Shown in pieces: positions 1 through 4,215 of a stretch of DNA of 5,895 nt. Source of the DNA: an uncultured Clostridia bacterium (lineage in GTDB: Bacteria > Bacillota > Clostridia > TANB77 > CAG-508); NCBI GenBank assembly GCA_934162615.1, contig CAKPJK010000052.1:1-5895 (forward strand), given 5' to 3'. A program made the position numbers and the translations under genes. Each line of letters opens with the position of its first letter. Position 1 is the first letter of the stretch. The notes beneath the pieces are model-generated. The model ran no database searches. It worked only from the letters and a program-made list of their open reading frames with translations, and was not told the DNA's origin.

Positions 1-446
1 ATTACTGCAACAGAACTCCAATCAGATGGAAATCCTAATACACATAGAAAAAGTATTAATGCTATTTTTAAGTTATTATTTAGTTTTGAATCATTTATCA
101 TTATTCCAATAAGACCTAAAGCGAGTGACCACATAATGCTTGTTTGATTAAAGAATGTTCCATTTGAAAATGGTATAAAATTAATGCCAAAAGCAAAACA
201 ATATGCAAAATGTGATATAACAGCAAATGTTAATAATCTTGCTAAATATCTTTTTCTGTTTTTGGTATAATGTGCTCCTTCTGCTATTAAAAAGCAAAAT
301 ATTGGAGCAACAATTCTTCCAAATATATGTAATATTAAATATATTATTTCTTTTTCATATCCAGGTTTTATTACCCATAATAAATGATCGAAAATCATTG
401 CACAAACAGCAATGATTTTCAATTGATTAGAATTTAATTTTTTCAT
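1..446 (-). CDS. TraX-family integral membrane protein (3' end cut by the window edge)
   Basis: The minus-strand frame is open from an ATG at 444-446 to the window edge, giving 148 residues and no stop, so the C-terminus lies outside. The N-terminus reads MKKLNSNQLKIIAVCAMIFD and is followed by HLLWVIKPGY, the opening I associate with the TraX family (Pfam TraX). Hydrophobic segments lie at about residues 9-27, 35-55, 69-92, 103-115 and 126-138. The end contains a GFPSDWSS stretch like the family's conserved SDW region. TraX of the F plasmid acetylates pilin; the chromosomal homologues common in Firmicutes have no settled role, so the substrate is unknown here. A Shine-Dalgarno AAGGG (455-459) lies 8 nt before the ATG. 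The start is 24 nt after the gpmA stop with no terminator between, so co-transcription with gpmA is likely. Family recognition is from memory of the motif pattern. Confidence 0.82.
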   Translation of the reverse strand, partial: MKKLNSNQLKIIAVCAMIFDHLLWVIKPGYEKEIIYLILHIFGRIVAPIFCFLIAEGAHYTKNRKRYLARLLTFAVISHFAYCFAFGINFIPFSNGTFFNQTSIMWSLALGLIGIMINDSKLNNNLKIALILFLCVLGFPSDWSSVAV

Positions 447-470
447 AAATATATCCCTTATTTTATAATT

Positions 471-1160
471 TTACTTTAAATAATAATGTCTAATTGGTTT
501 TAATGTATCATCAAGTTCATAGCAAATTGGATTACCTGTTTGTAATTCTAATTTAATAATGTCTTCATCACTTATATTATCCAAATATTTTATTAATCCT
601 CTTAAGCTATTTCCATGTGCCGCAATTATAATTCTCTTACCATTTTTTAATTCTGGTTTAATATCTGAATTCCAATATTCGAGAACTCTTTTTATTGTGT
701 CTATAAGATTTTCTGTTTTAGGTAATTCATCTTTACTTAAATCTTTATATTTTTCGTCATTTCCAGGATATCTTGGATCAGTTTCTTCTAATTCTGGTGG
801 TCTTACATCTGTACTTCTTCTCCAAAGTAATACTTGTTCTGCACCATATTTTTCTCTTGTTTCATCTTTGTTTAGTCCTTGTAATGCTCCATAATGTCTT
901 TCATTTAATCTCCAACTTCTTTTTATTTCAATATTTTCTTCTCCCATTTCTTTTAATATATAGTCTAATGTGTCTTCTGCTCTTTTTAATACTGATGTAA
1001 ATGCTAAATCAAAATGAAATCCTTTTTCTTTTAATATTTTTCCTGCCTCTTTTGCCTCTTGTATTCCTTGCTCTGACAACTCTACATCTGTCCATCCTGT
1101 AAATTTGTTTTCTAAATTCCACATACTTTGTCCATGTCTAACTAATACTAATTTAATCAT
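471..1160 (-). CDS. gpmA: 2,3-bisphosphoglycerate-dependent phosphoglycerate mutase
   Basis: This is a 229-residue cytoplasmic enzyme that interconverts 3- and 2-phosphoglycerate in glycolysis and gluconeogenesis through a phosphohistidine. The N-terminal signature LVLVRHGQSMWN contains the phosphorylated His9 and Arg8. TSVLKRAEDT holds Arg60, LNERHYGALQG holds the acid/base Glu87, and AAHGNSLRGL holds His182. These residues and the internal RRSTDVRPPEL segment are typical of dPGM rather than of a general histidine phosphatase. The length is slightly below the roughly 250 residues of E. coli GpmA, which has a longer C-terminal tail; this protein ends at HYYLK and looks complete. AGGAGG (1170-1175) lies 9 nt before the ATG. 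The gene follows the MerR regulator by 52 nt and precedes traX by 24 nt, so it is probably part of that operon. Its grouping with stress genes rather than with other glycolytic genes is not explained by the sequence. Confidence 0.96.
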   Translation of the reverse strand: MIKLVLVRHGQSMWNLENKFTGWTDVELSEQGIQEAKEAGKILKEKGFHFDLAFTSVLKRAEDTLDYILKEMGEENIEIKRSWRLNERHYGALQGLNKDETREKYGAEQVLLWRRSTDVRPPELEETDPRYPGNDEKYKDLSKDELPKTENLIDTIKRVLEYWNSDIKPELKNGKRIIIAAHGNSLRGLIKYLDNISDEDIIKLELQTGNPICYELDDTLKPIRHYYLK

Positions 1161-1212
1161 TTTTTTATACCTCCTATTTATAAATTATCCTCTTTTATTT
1201 TTTTCATATTTA

Positions 1213-1596
1213 TTATACCTCTTCAGTAAAATCTTTTCTTTTGCCTTCAGTAATTTCATTATATAATTCAATCTTATAGTCCAATCTTGCAAGTGTTTCT
1301 GTTATATGTTTTTGCTTTTCTTGTAATTTTTCTCTTTGCTCTTCTAATAGCTTTTTTCTTGCTTCAACTGTTGTTTTTCCTTTTTCAAATAAGTTCATAT
1401 ATTCTATTAAAATTTCAATTTCAACTCCTGCATTCCTCATACATTTTATAAATTCAATTCTTTTGCATGAAGCCTCATCGTAGTTTCGTATTCCATTTGA
1501 GTTTCTTGGTACTTTTGTAATTAATCCTATTCTCTCGTAATATCTTAATGTATCTGGGGTTAAATCATATTTTTGACTAACTTCTGCTATTGTCAT
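1213..1596 (-). CDS. MerR-family transcriptional regulator, AdhR/NmlR-like
   Basis: This is a 127-residue DNA-binding activator/repressor. Residues 1-22 form the winged helix-turn-helix opening (MTIAEVSQKYDLTPDTLRYY then ERIGLI). Residues 23-60 continue the MerR DNA-binding domain, with a NGIRNYDE wing. Residues 75-112 are a charged, heptad-like helix rich in Glu, Lys and Leu, the antiparallel dimerisation coiled coil. Cys52 sits in FIKCMRNAGVEIE, the position of the conserved cysteine in B. subtilis AdhR and related thiol- or aldehyde-responsive members; Cys44 is additional. No C-terminal metal-binding cysteine loop is present, so metal sensing is unlikely. I chose ATG 1594-1596 because GGAGG (1605-1609) lies 8 nt before it. 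A longer frame to 1611 would start at a TTG that overlaps the Shine-Dalgarno. The start is 21 nt after the Nudix stop, so it is co-transcribed. Its likely target is the dyad promoter at 3610-3640 ahead of the cupin/flavodoxin genes; the sensing mechanism and target are inference. Confidence 0.9.
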   Translation of the reverse strand: MTIAEVSQKYDLTPDTLRYYERIGLITKVPRNSNGIRNYDEASCKRIEFIKCMRNAGVEIEILIEYMNLFEKGKTTVEARKKLLEEQREKLQEKQKHITETLARLDYKIELYNEITEGKRKDFTEEV

Positions 1597-1617
1597 TTTT
1601 AGTTCCTCCAATCTATT

Positions 1618-2232
1618 TTAATCAAATTGTGTTTGCCAATTTTCTTCTTTATCTGCTTTGAAACACATTTCTATTTGCTCTTTATTGCATTTTTCTTCTG
1701 CTAAATTCTGTGGCAATTCATCTAATGCAAAATAATCAATTCCTGTAGTTTCTATACTTTCTATAAACTTTCCGCCTATAACATTACACAATACAAAAAT
1801 TTTACATACTCCGTATGCATATATAGGTTTATTGTGTTTATTTCTATCATGAACAGCAATTATTTTAACTGTTTCCACATCTAATCCCGTTTCTTCTTTT
1901 ACTTCTTTTATGGTGTTAGTTTTCACACTTTCAAGAACATCACACCATCCACCAGGCAATGACCATGTTCCATTATTTTCATGAGTTAATAAAATTTTAT
2001 TATCTTTAAAAATTACTGCTCTTGTATCTATTTTTGGAGTTTGATATCCTTTTTCATTGCAAAACACGTCTTTTACTTTTTCTAATCCTATATTACTTTT
2101 TTTACTTATCATTTCTGCTGATATTTCTCTTAATCTTTCATATCTTTCTATATCATACGCATTATCTGTATATGCAAGTCCTGCTTGTGCTAAACTTTGG
2201 ATTTCAATTGCCCATTTTAACCATTTTTCCAT
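1618..2232 (-). CDS. Nudix hydrolase with N-terminal Nudix_N domain (nucleoside-diphosphate-linked substrate, ADP-ribose-type)
   Basis: This 204-residue cytoplasmic hydrolase should split a nucleoside diphosphate linked to another group; the exact substrate is not decidable here. Residues 3-60 (KWLKWAIEIQSLAQAGLAY, YDIERYERLREISAEM) match the helical Nudix_N domain found before the catalytic domain in this subgroup. The Nudix box spans residues 95-117, from GWCDVLES to KEVKEETGL. Its spacing is canonical (G, 5 residues, E101, 7 residues, then K109-E110-V-K-E113-E114-x-G), but Lys109 replaces the usual arginine of REUxEE. The metal-binding glutamates E110, E113 and E114 are kept, so activity is plausible. 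A GGAG Shine-Dalgarno (2243-2246) lies 10 nt before the ATG. The gene is first in the probable Nudix-MerR-gpmA-traX operon, after the terminator at 2280-2310. Family call is firm; substrate is inference. Confidence 0.92.
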   Translation of the reverse strand: MEKWLKWAIEIQSLAQAGLAYTDNAYDIERYERLREISAEMISKKSNIGLEKVKDVFCNEKGYQTPKIDTRAVIFKDNKILLTHENNGTWSLPGGWCDVLESVKTNTIKEVKEETGLDVETVKIIAVHDRNKHNKPIYAYGVCKIFVLCNVIGGKFIESIETTGIDYFALDELPQNLAEEKCNKEQIEMCFKADKEENWQTQFD

Positions 2233-2267
2233 TTATATTTTTCTCCATGATATTTTTTACAATTTTC

Positions 2268-2296
2268 TTTATATCATAAAAGCAGATAATTTTCAA
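2268..2296 (-). promoter_or_regulatory. Candidate housekeeping promoter for the Nudix-MerR-gpmA-traX operon
   Basis: On the minus strand a -35 box TTGAAA (2291-2296) and a -10 box TATAAA (2268-2273) are separated by 17 nt, the optimal SigA spacing. Transcription would start near 2260, giving a leader of roughly 30 nt before the Nudix ATG. The -35 box overlaps the loop and inner stem of the upstream terminator, so one operon ends where the next begins. AT-rich sequence makes chance matches common, and this is a sequence-only prediction. Confidence 0.5.
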
Positions 2297-2310
2297 CTAA
2301 TTATCTGCTT
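2280..2310 (-). terminator. Rho-independent terminator after the flavodoxin gene
   Basis: A perfect 12-bp inverted repeat (AAGCAGATAATT at 2280-2291 and AATTATCTGCTT at 2299-2310) encloses a 7-nt loop. It starts 5 nt after the flavodoxin TAG. On the minus strand the stem ends in CTT and continues TTATGATAT, giving a short, interrupted U-run. No T-run follows on the plus strand, so it acts for the minus-strand cupin-flavodoxin transcript. Confidence 0.85.
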
Positions 2311-2315
2311 AAAAA

Positions 2316-2807
2316 CTATAATTTTTTAATCCAATTATCAACTTCATCAGGTGATGTTACTAATTGATTTTCGTGATAATCTTCAGTAAATACAATATTC
2401 ATCCCTTTTTCTACTTTAGAATCTGGACACAATCTTTTTATTTCTTGAAATGTTTGTCCTAACCATCCTGCATTTGTTGCAAAAGGTTTGATTACTTTTC
2501 CTGATAAATCATTTTCTTTTAAGAAAGTTCTAATTACGGGTGCTATTGTGTACCACCATACTGGGCTTCCTATAATGATTTCATCATAATTACTTAAATC
2601 TTTATCTATTTTTTGAATTTCCGGTGTTTTATTTGAACTATCATTGTTTTGTTCCTCGTCTACTACTGTTTGATAGTCTGTAGAATATGGTTGAACAGGT
2701 TTTATTTCTAAAATATCACACCCTAATTCTTTCTGTATGCTTTCTGCTATCATTCTTGTATGTCCTGTATATGAATAAAATACTACCAATTTTTTACTAT
2801 TTTTCAT
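2316..2807 (-). CDS. Flavodoxin-like FMN protein (Flavodoxin_4 type)
   Basis: This is a 163-residue soluble flavodoxin-fold protein, expected to bind FMN and carry electrons or reduce a small substrate. The first strand and phosphate-binding loop read KKLVVFYSYTGHTRMIAESI (residues 5-24). The isoalloxazine loop is EIIIGSPVWWYTIAPVIRTF (residues 76-95). A third loop, PFATNAGWLGQTF, is at 108-120; all three match the domain described as Flavodoxin_4 in clostridial flavodoxins. I chose ATG 2805-2807, 8 nt after GGAGG (2816-2820). An upstream ATG at 2820-2822 overlaps that Shine-Dalgarno and would add only MEEIE. The start is 17 nt after the cupin stop, so the two genes form one transcript, ended by the hairpin at 2280-2310. 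Its company with a CMD/cupin protein and an AdhR-like MerR suggests a role in handling reactive electrophiles or quinones, which is inference. The gene is intact. Confidence 0.92.
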   Translation of the reverse strand: MKNSKKLVVFYSYTGHTRMIAESIQKELGCDILEIKPVQPYSTDYQTVVDEEQNNDSSNKTPEIQKIDKDLSNYDEIIIGSPVWWYTIAPVIRTFLKENDLSGKVIKPFATNAGWLGQTFQEIKRLCPDSKVEKGMNIVFTEDYHENQLVTSPDEVDNWIKKL

Positions 2808-2824
2808 TTCTATTTCCTCCATTT

Positions 2825-3529
2825 TTATTCTGGTAACTTATTATATTCTTCATCTGAAACTTTTTTGCACCATTCATTTGAAGTGTTTTCTCCCGGTACC
2901 TCTACTGCTATATGGCTAAACCATGAATTTGCCGTTGCACCATGCCAATGTTTTACATTTGCTGGAATAGTAACAACATCACCAGGTTTTAATCTTCTTG
3001 CTTCTTTGCCTTCTTCTTGATACCATCCTTCTCCATCAACACAAATTAATAATTGTCCTCCACCTGATGTTGCATGATGTATGTGCCAATTGTTTCTACA
3101 TCTTGGTTCAAATGTAACATTTGCTAAAAATACATTTGTTTCTTTTGGGTCTGTTAGTGGTTTCAAGTATGAATTTCCAACAAAATATTGTGCAAAATTT
3201 ATATTTGGTTCTCCTTGTCCAAAAACTCCTCCATGTTCTTCTTTTGTTTCTTCCTCTCCATATACTTCTTTTATTAATGAAAAAGCACTCCATGCTTTTG
3301 GCCATCCACAATAAAATGCTAATTGTGTTACAATTTCTACCGCTTCTTGTTTAGTTACTCCATGTTTTTTCCCTATTATAAAATGTGATTTTAATTGTGG
3401 GAATAATCCTTGCGCCATTAATGCTGATATGGTAGCAATACTTCTATCTCTTAATGACATTTTGTCTTCTCTCGGCCATACTTTCCCAAATAATACATCA
3501 TCATTTAACTCTGCAAATTTTGGTGCCAA
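2825..3529 (-). CDS. Carboxymuconolactone decarboxylase-cupin fusion protein, 5' end interrupted by an in-frame TGA
   Basis: The open frame given runs from a TTG (3527-3529) for 234 residues. Residues about 1-92 are a CMD/AhpD-like helical domain (KFAELNDDVLFGKVW, LRDRS, HFIIGKKHGVTKQE, AFYCGWPKAW) without the CxxC of AhpD, so peroxidase activity is not indicated. Residues about 130-212 are a cupin barrel. Motif 1 has H149 and H151 with Q159 where the usual glutamate sits; motif 2 is GDVVTIPANVKHWH with H194 and H196. These are candidate metal ligands. The family normally starts further upstream. An ATG at 3566-3568, 7 nt after a perfect AGGAGG (3576-3581), opens MEKQTAGRENL, then TGA (3533-3535), then the frame continues. 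Relatives I recall have glycine at that position (GGA to TGA is one change). The gene is therefore a pseudogene, or starts weakly at TTG, or the base is a sequencing error. It is the first gene before flavodoxin and probably under MerR control. Confidence 0.85.
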   Translation of the reverse strand: MAPKFAELNDDVLFGKVWPREDKMSLRDRSIATISALMAQGLFPQLKSHFIIGKKHGVTKQEAVEIVTQLAFYCGWPKAWSAFSLIKEVYGEEETKEEHGGVFGQGEPNINFAQYFVGNSYLKPLTDPKETNVFLANVTFEPRCRNNWHIHHATSGGGQLLICVDGEGWYQEEGKEARRLKPGDVVTIPANVKHWHGATANSWFSHIAVEVPGENTSNEWCKKVSDEEYNKLPE

Positions 3530-3532
3530 TTT

Positions 3533-3568
3533 TCATAAATTCTCTCTTCCTGCTGTTTGTTTTTCCAT
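3533..3568 (-). other. Original 5' end of the CMD-cupin gene with premature TGA stop
   Basis: On the minus strand an ATG at 3566-3568 follows AGGAGG (3576-3581) by 7 nt and encodes MEKQTAGRENL before TGA at 3533-3535. Immediately after the stop the same frame reads KLAPKFAELNDD, the conserved family N-terminus. The family-like residues on both sides show that the ancestral gene began here and that TGA is a nonsense substitution, not an intergenic stop. Confidence 0.8.
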
Positions 3569-3575
3569 AACAATT

Positions 3576-3581
3576 CCTCCT
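3576..3581 (-). promoter_or_regulatory. Perfect Shine-Dalgarno that fixes the ancestral cupin start
   Basis: AGGAGG on the minus strand lies 7 nt before the ATG at 3566-3568, and no comparable site precedes the downstream TTG at 3527-3529. It argues that translation begins upstream of the TGA. Confidence 0.8.
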
Positions 3582-3609
3582 TAAAATTTTATTTTTTCTC
3601 CTCGTTTTA

Positions 3610-3640
3610 TATATATCACTTTGAGTCAACTATAAGTCAA
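3610..3640 (-). promoter_or_regulatory. MerR-type promoter and 20-bp operator for the CMD-cupin/flavodoxin operon
   Basis: The -35 box is TTGACT (3635-3640) and the -10 box TATATA (3610-3615), with a 19-nt spacer, longer than the normal 17 nt and typical of MerR-controlled promoters. The spacer overlaps a dyad at 3618-3637 of the form ACTTnnAGTnnACTnnAAGT, in which all 14 specified bases are symmetric. Similar dyads inside long spacers are known for AdhR/NmlR-type regulators in Firmicutes. Transcription would start near 3603, giving a leader of about 35 nt. An alternative -10 (GATATA, 3612-3617) would give a 17-nt spacer. The MerR protein encoded at 1213-1596 is the natural candidate to bind here; that link is inferred. 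Confidence 0.72.
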
Positions 3641-3652
3641 TAGTTTTTTGTT

Positions 3653-3913
3653 TTATTTTTTATATTCTAAACTTTTTTCTTCTAACAATTTAAAATTACA
3701 ACTTAAATCTTTATAAAATTTTGACATTCTGCTTTTGCTTTTTTTATTAACTATATCATAAATTCTTTCTGCTTTCTCTAAAATTTTTACTTTATTTTCT
3801 GGTTTATTTATATAAGAATATTGTTCAGAAAGCAATCTTTTATACCCATAACTTTTATCTTCTACAATGTAAAAATTTAATTTTCCTATTTTTATTTTCT
3901 TTGTATTTTTCAC
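3653..3913 (-). CDS. Shortened ToxN/AbiQ-like type III toxin, probable internal-deletion remnant
   Basis: This 86-residue product has a C-terminal half matching ToxN/AbiQ endoribonuclease toxins as I recall them: GYKRLLSEQYSYI, then a helix with KAERIYDIV, then SCNFKLLEEKSLEYKK, comparable with YKRMLYKQLQFI and CNFSLLEEK of ToxN. Near the start, KLNFYIVEDKSY resembles the first strand of these toxins (MKFYTIS-type). Full-length family members have about 160-180 residues. The central barrel segment with the PLxSPK-type motif and catalytic residues is not found, as if about 80-90 residues were lost in frame between residues 24 and 26. It is therefore probably non-toxic. I chose GTG (3911-3913), 11 nt after GAGG (3925-3928). 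An ATG at 3962-3964 would give 103 residues but lacks a Shine-Dalgarno and would translate through the hairpin at 3938-3959. The upstream promoter, repeats and hairpin fit a type III locus. A naturally short variant cannot be excluded. Confidence 0.68.
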   Translation of the reverse strand: MKNTKKIKIGKLNFYIVEDKSYGYKRLLSEQYSYINKPENKVKILEKAERIYDIVNKKSKSRMSKFYKDLSCNFKLLEEKSLEYKK

Positions 3914-3937
3914 TAATTCTTTTACCTCACAAATATA

Positions 3938-3959
3938 GGGGATACATTTCTTGTACCCC
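3938..3959 (-). terminator. GC-rich hairpin between candidate antitoxin RNA and toxin ORF (attenuating terminator)
   Basis: On the minus strand GGGG (3956-3959) and TAC (3953-3955) pair with GTA (3943-3945) and CCCC (3938-3941), with a one-base bulge at 3942 and a 7-nt loop. This is the most GC-rich spot in an AT-rich stretch. It is followed by TATATTTG, a weak U-run, and then by the toxin Shine-Dalgarno. Type III loci usually carry such a leaky terminator between antitoxin repeats and toxin. On the plus strand it is followed by ACATTTTTT, so it could also stop plus-strand transcription. Confidence 0.5.
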
Positions 3960-3969
3960 CACATTTTTT

Positions 3970-4067
3970 ACGAAAACTCGTTTATAGTATAAGACTAAAG
4001 GCTCGTTTCTAACCTAATGTTTAATTTGCACTTATTTATGAATTTAATCAAAGGTTTGTGCAACCTA
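3970..4067 (-). ncRNA. Candidate type III antitoxin RNA: two imperfect ~51-nt pseudoknot-like units
   Basis: Two units start with TAGGTT at 4067 and 4016 (51 nt apart), share CCTTT about 15 nt later, and share ATAAA near their ends. In unit 1, AGGTT (4062-4066) pairs with AACCT (4052-4056), and loop bases GCAC (4058-4061) can pair with downstream GTGC (4028-4031), an H-type pseudoknot. In unit 2, AGGTT (4011-4015) pairs with AGCCT (3999-4003) including one G-U pair, and loop GAAA (4006-4009) can pair with TTTC (3972-3975). Antitoxins of type III systems are tandem repeats folding as pseudoknots, usually 34-50 nt, placed between promoter and toxin exactly as here. The units are only about half identical, which is poor for a working array, so decay or coincidence is possible. 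Confidence 0.42.
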
Positions 4068-4073
4068 GTTTAT

Positions 4074-4093
4074 TTGATAAATTAATTTATCAA
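4074..4093. repeat. Perfect 20-bp palindrome
   Basis: TTGATAAATTAATTTATCAA equals its own reverse complement over 20 bp. It lies about 7-26 nt after the predicted start of the promoter at 4107-4135 and just before the first candidate antitoxin unit. It could be an operator for a dimeric repressor or a 5' hairpin of the transcript. It is almost purely A/T, has no loop, and lacks a T-run, so it is not a convincing terminator. Confidence 0.6.
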
Positions 4094-4106
4094 TGTTAAT
4101 ATATTC

Positions 4107-4135
4107 ATTATACTTCATAATATACATAAAATCAA
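4107..4135 (-). promoter_or_regulatory. Strong candidate SigA promoter for the type III toxin-antitoxin-like locus
   Basis: On the minus strand TTGATT (4130-4135) and a consensus TATAAT (4107-4112) are separated by exactly 17 nt. The start point would be near 4100. Nothing but the candidate antitoxin units and the short toxin ORF lies downstream before the cupin promoter. This is the best housekeeping-type promoter match in the window. Confidence 0.72.
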
Positions 4136-4215
4136 TACTTTGTACTAATTTTTTTTACAAATCGTTATATGATAATATTTTTATTTTAGAATAATGCAAA
4201 AAGACTTAAATGTAT
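4136..4215. other. Intergenic stretch with no gene or clear terminator
   Basis: This AT-rich 80-nt stretch follows the pyrophosphatase-VOC stop. The only fold seen is a weak 6-bp A/T stem (TTTGTA 4139-4144 with TACAAA 4156-4161) around an 11-nt loop; no convincing Rho-independent terminator was found for the upstream operon. Confidence 0.5.

Noticed and set aside
227..415. Plus-strand hydrophobic ORF
   Set aside because: It is antisense to the clear traX frame, has no Shine-Dalgarno, and its Leu/Ile/Phe-rich content is the usual shadow of an A/T-rich minus-strand gene.
559..1000. Two plus-strand ORFs opposite gpmA
   Set aside because: They overlap an unmistakable phosphoglycerate mutase gene with all catalytic residues and show no recognisable domain.
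1212..1217. TATAAT at the end of merR as an internal promoter for gpmA
   Set aside because: No acceptable -35 box lies 16-19 nt upstream (AAGAAA at the right distance) and no extended -10 TG is present.
2022..2329. Overlapping plus-strand ORFs near the Nudix start
   Set aside because: They are antisense shadows covering the Nudix gene, the terminator and the spacer, with low-complexity hydrophobic translations.
3081..3354. Plus- and minus-strand ORFs inside the CMD-cupin gene
   Set aside because: The conserved cupin and CMD motifs fix the coding frame; the others have biased composition and no start signals.
2825..3568. TGA as a sense codon (genetic code 4 or 25)
   Set aside because: The other genes contain no in-frame TGA and all their Trp and Gly residues use standard codons, so one isolated TGA is better explained by mutation or error.
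3977..4008. AAACGAG direct repeat (3977-3983 and 4002-4008) as an iteron or attachment site
   Set aside because: Only two 7-nt copies exist, with no integrase or replication gene nearby; they lie within the second candidate antitoxin unit and need no separate explanation.
3653..4135. A fully functional type III toxin-antitoxin system
   Set aside because: The toxin lacks roughly half the normal length, including the expected catalytic core, and the two RNA units are strongly diverged, so an active system cannot be claimed from this sequence.
4139..4161. TTTGTA/TACAAA stem as terminator of the pyrophosphatase-VOC operon
   Set aside because: The 6-bp A/T-rich stem with an 11-nt loop and no following T-run on the minus strand is too weak.
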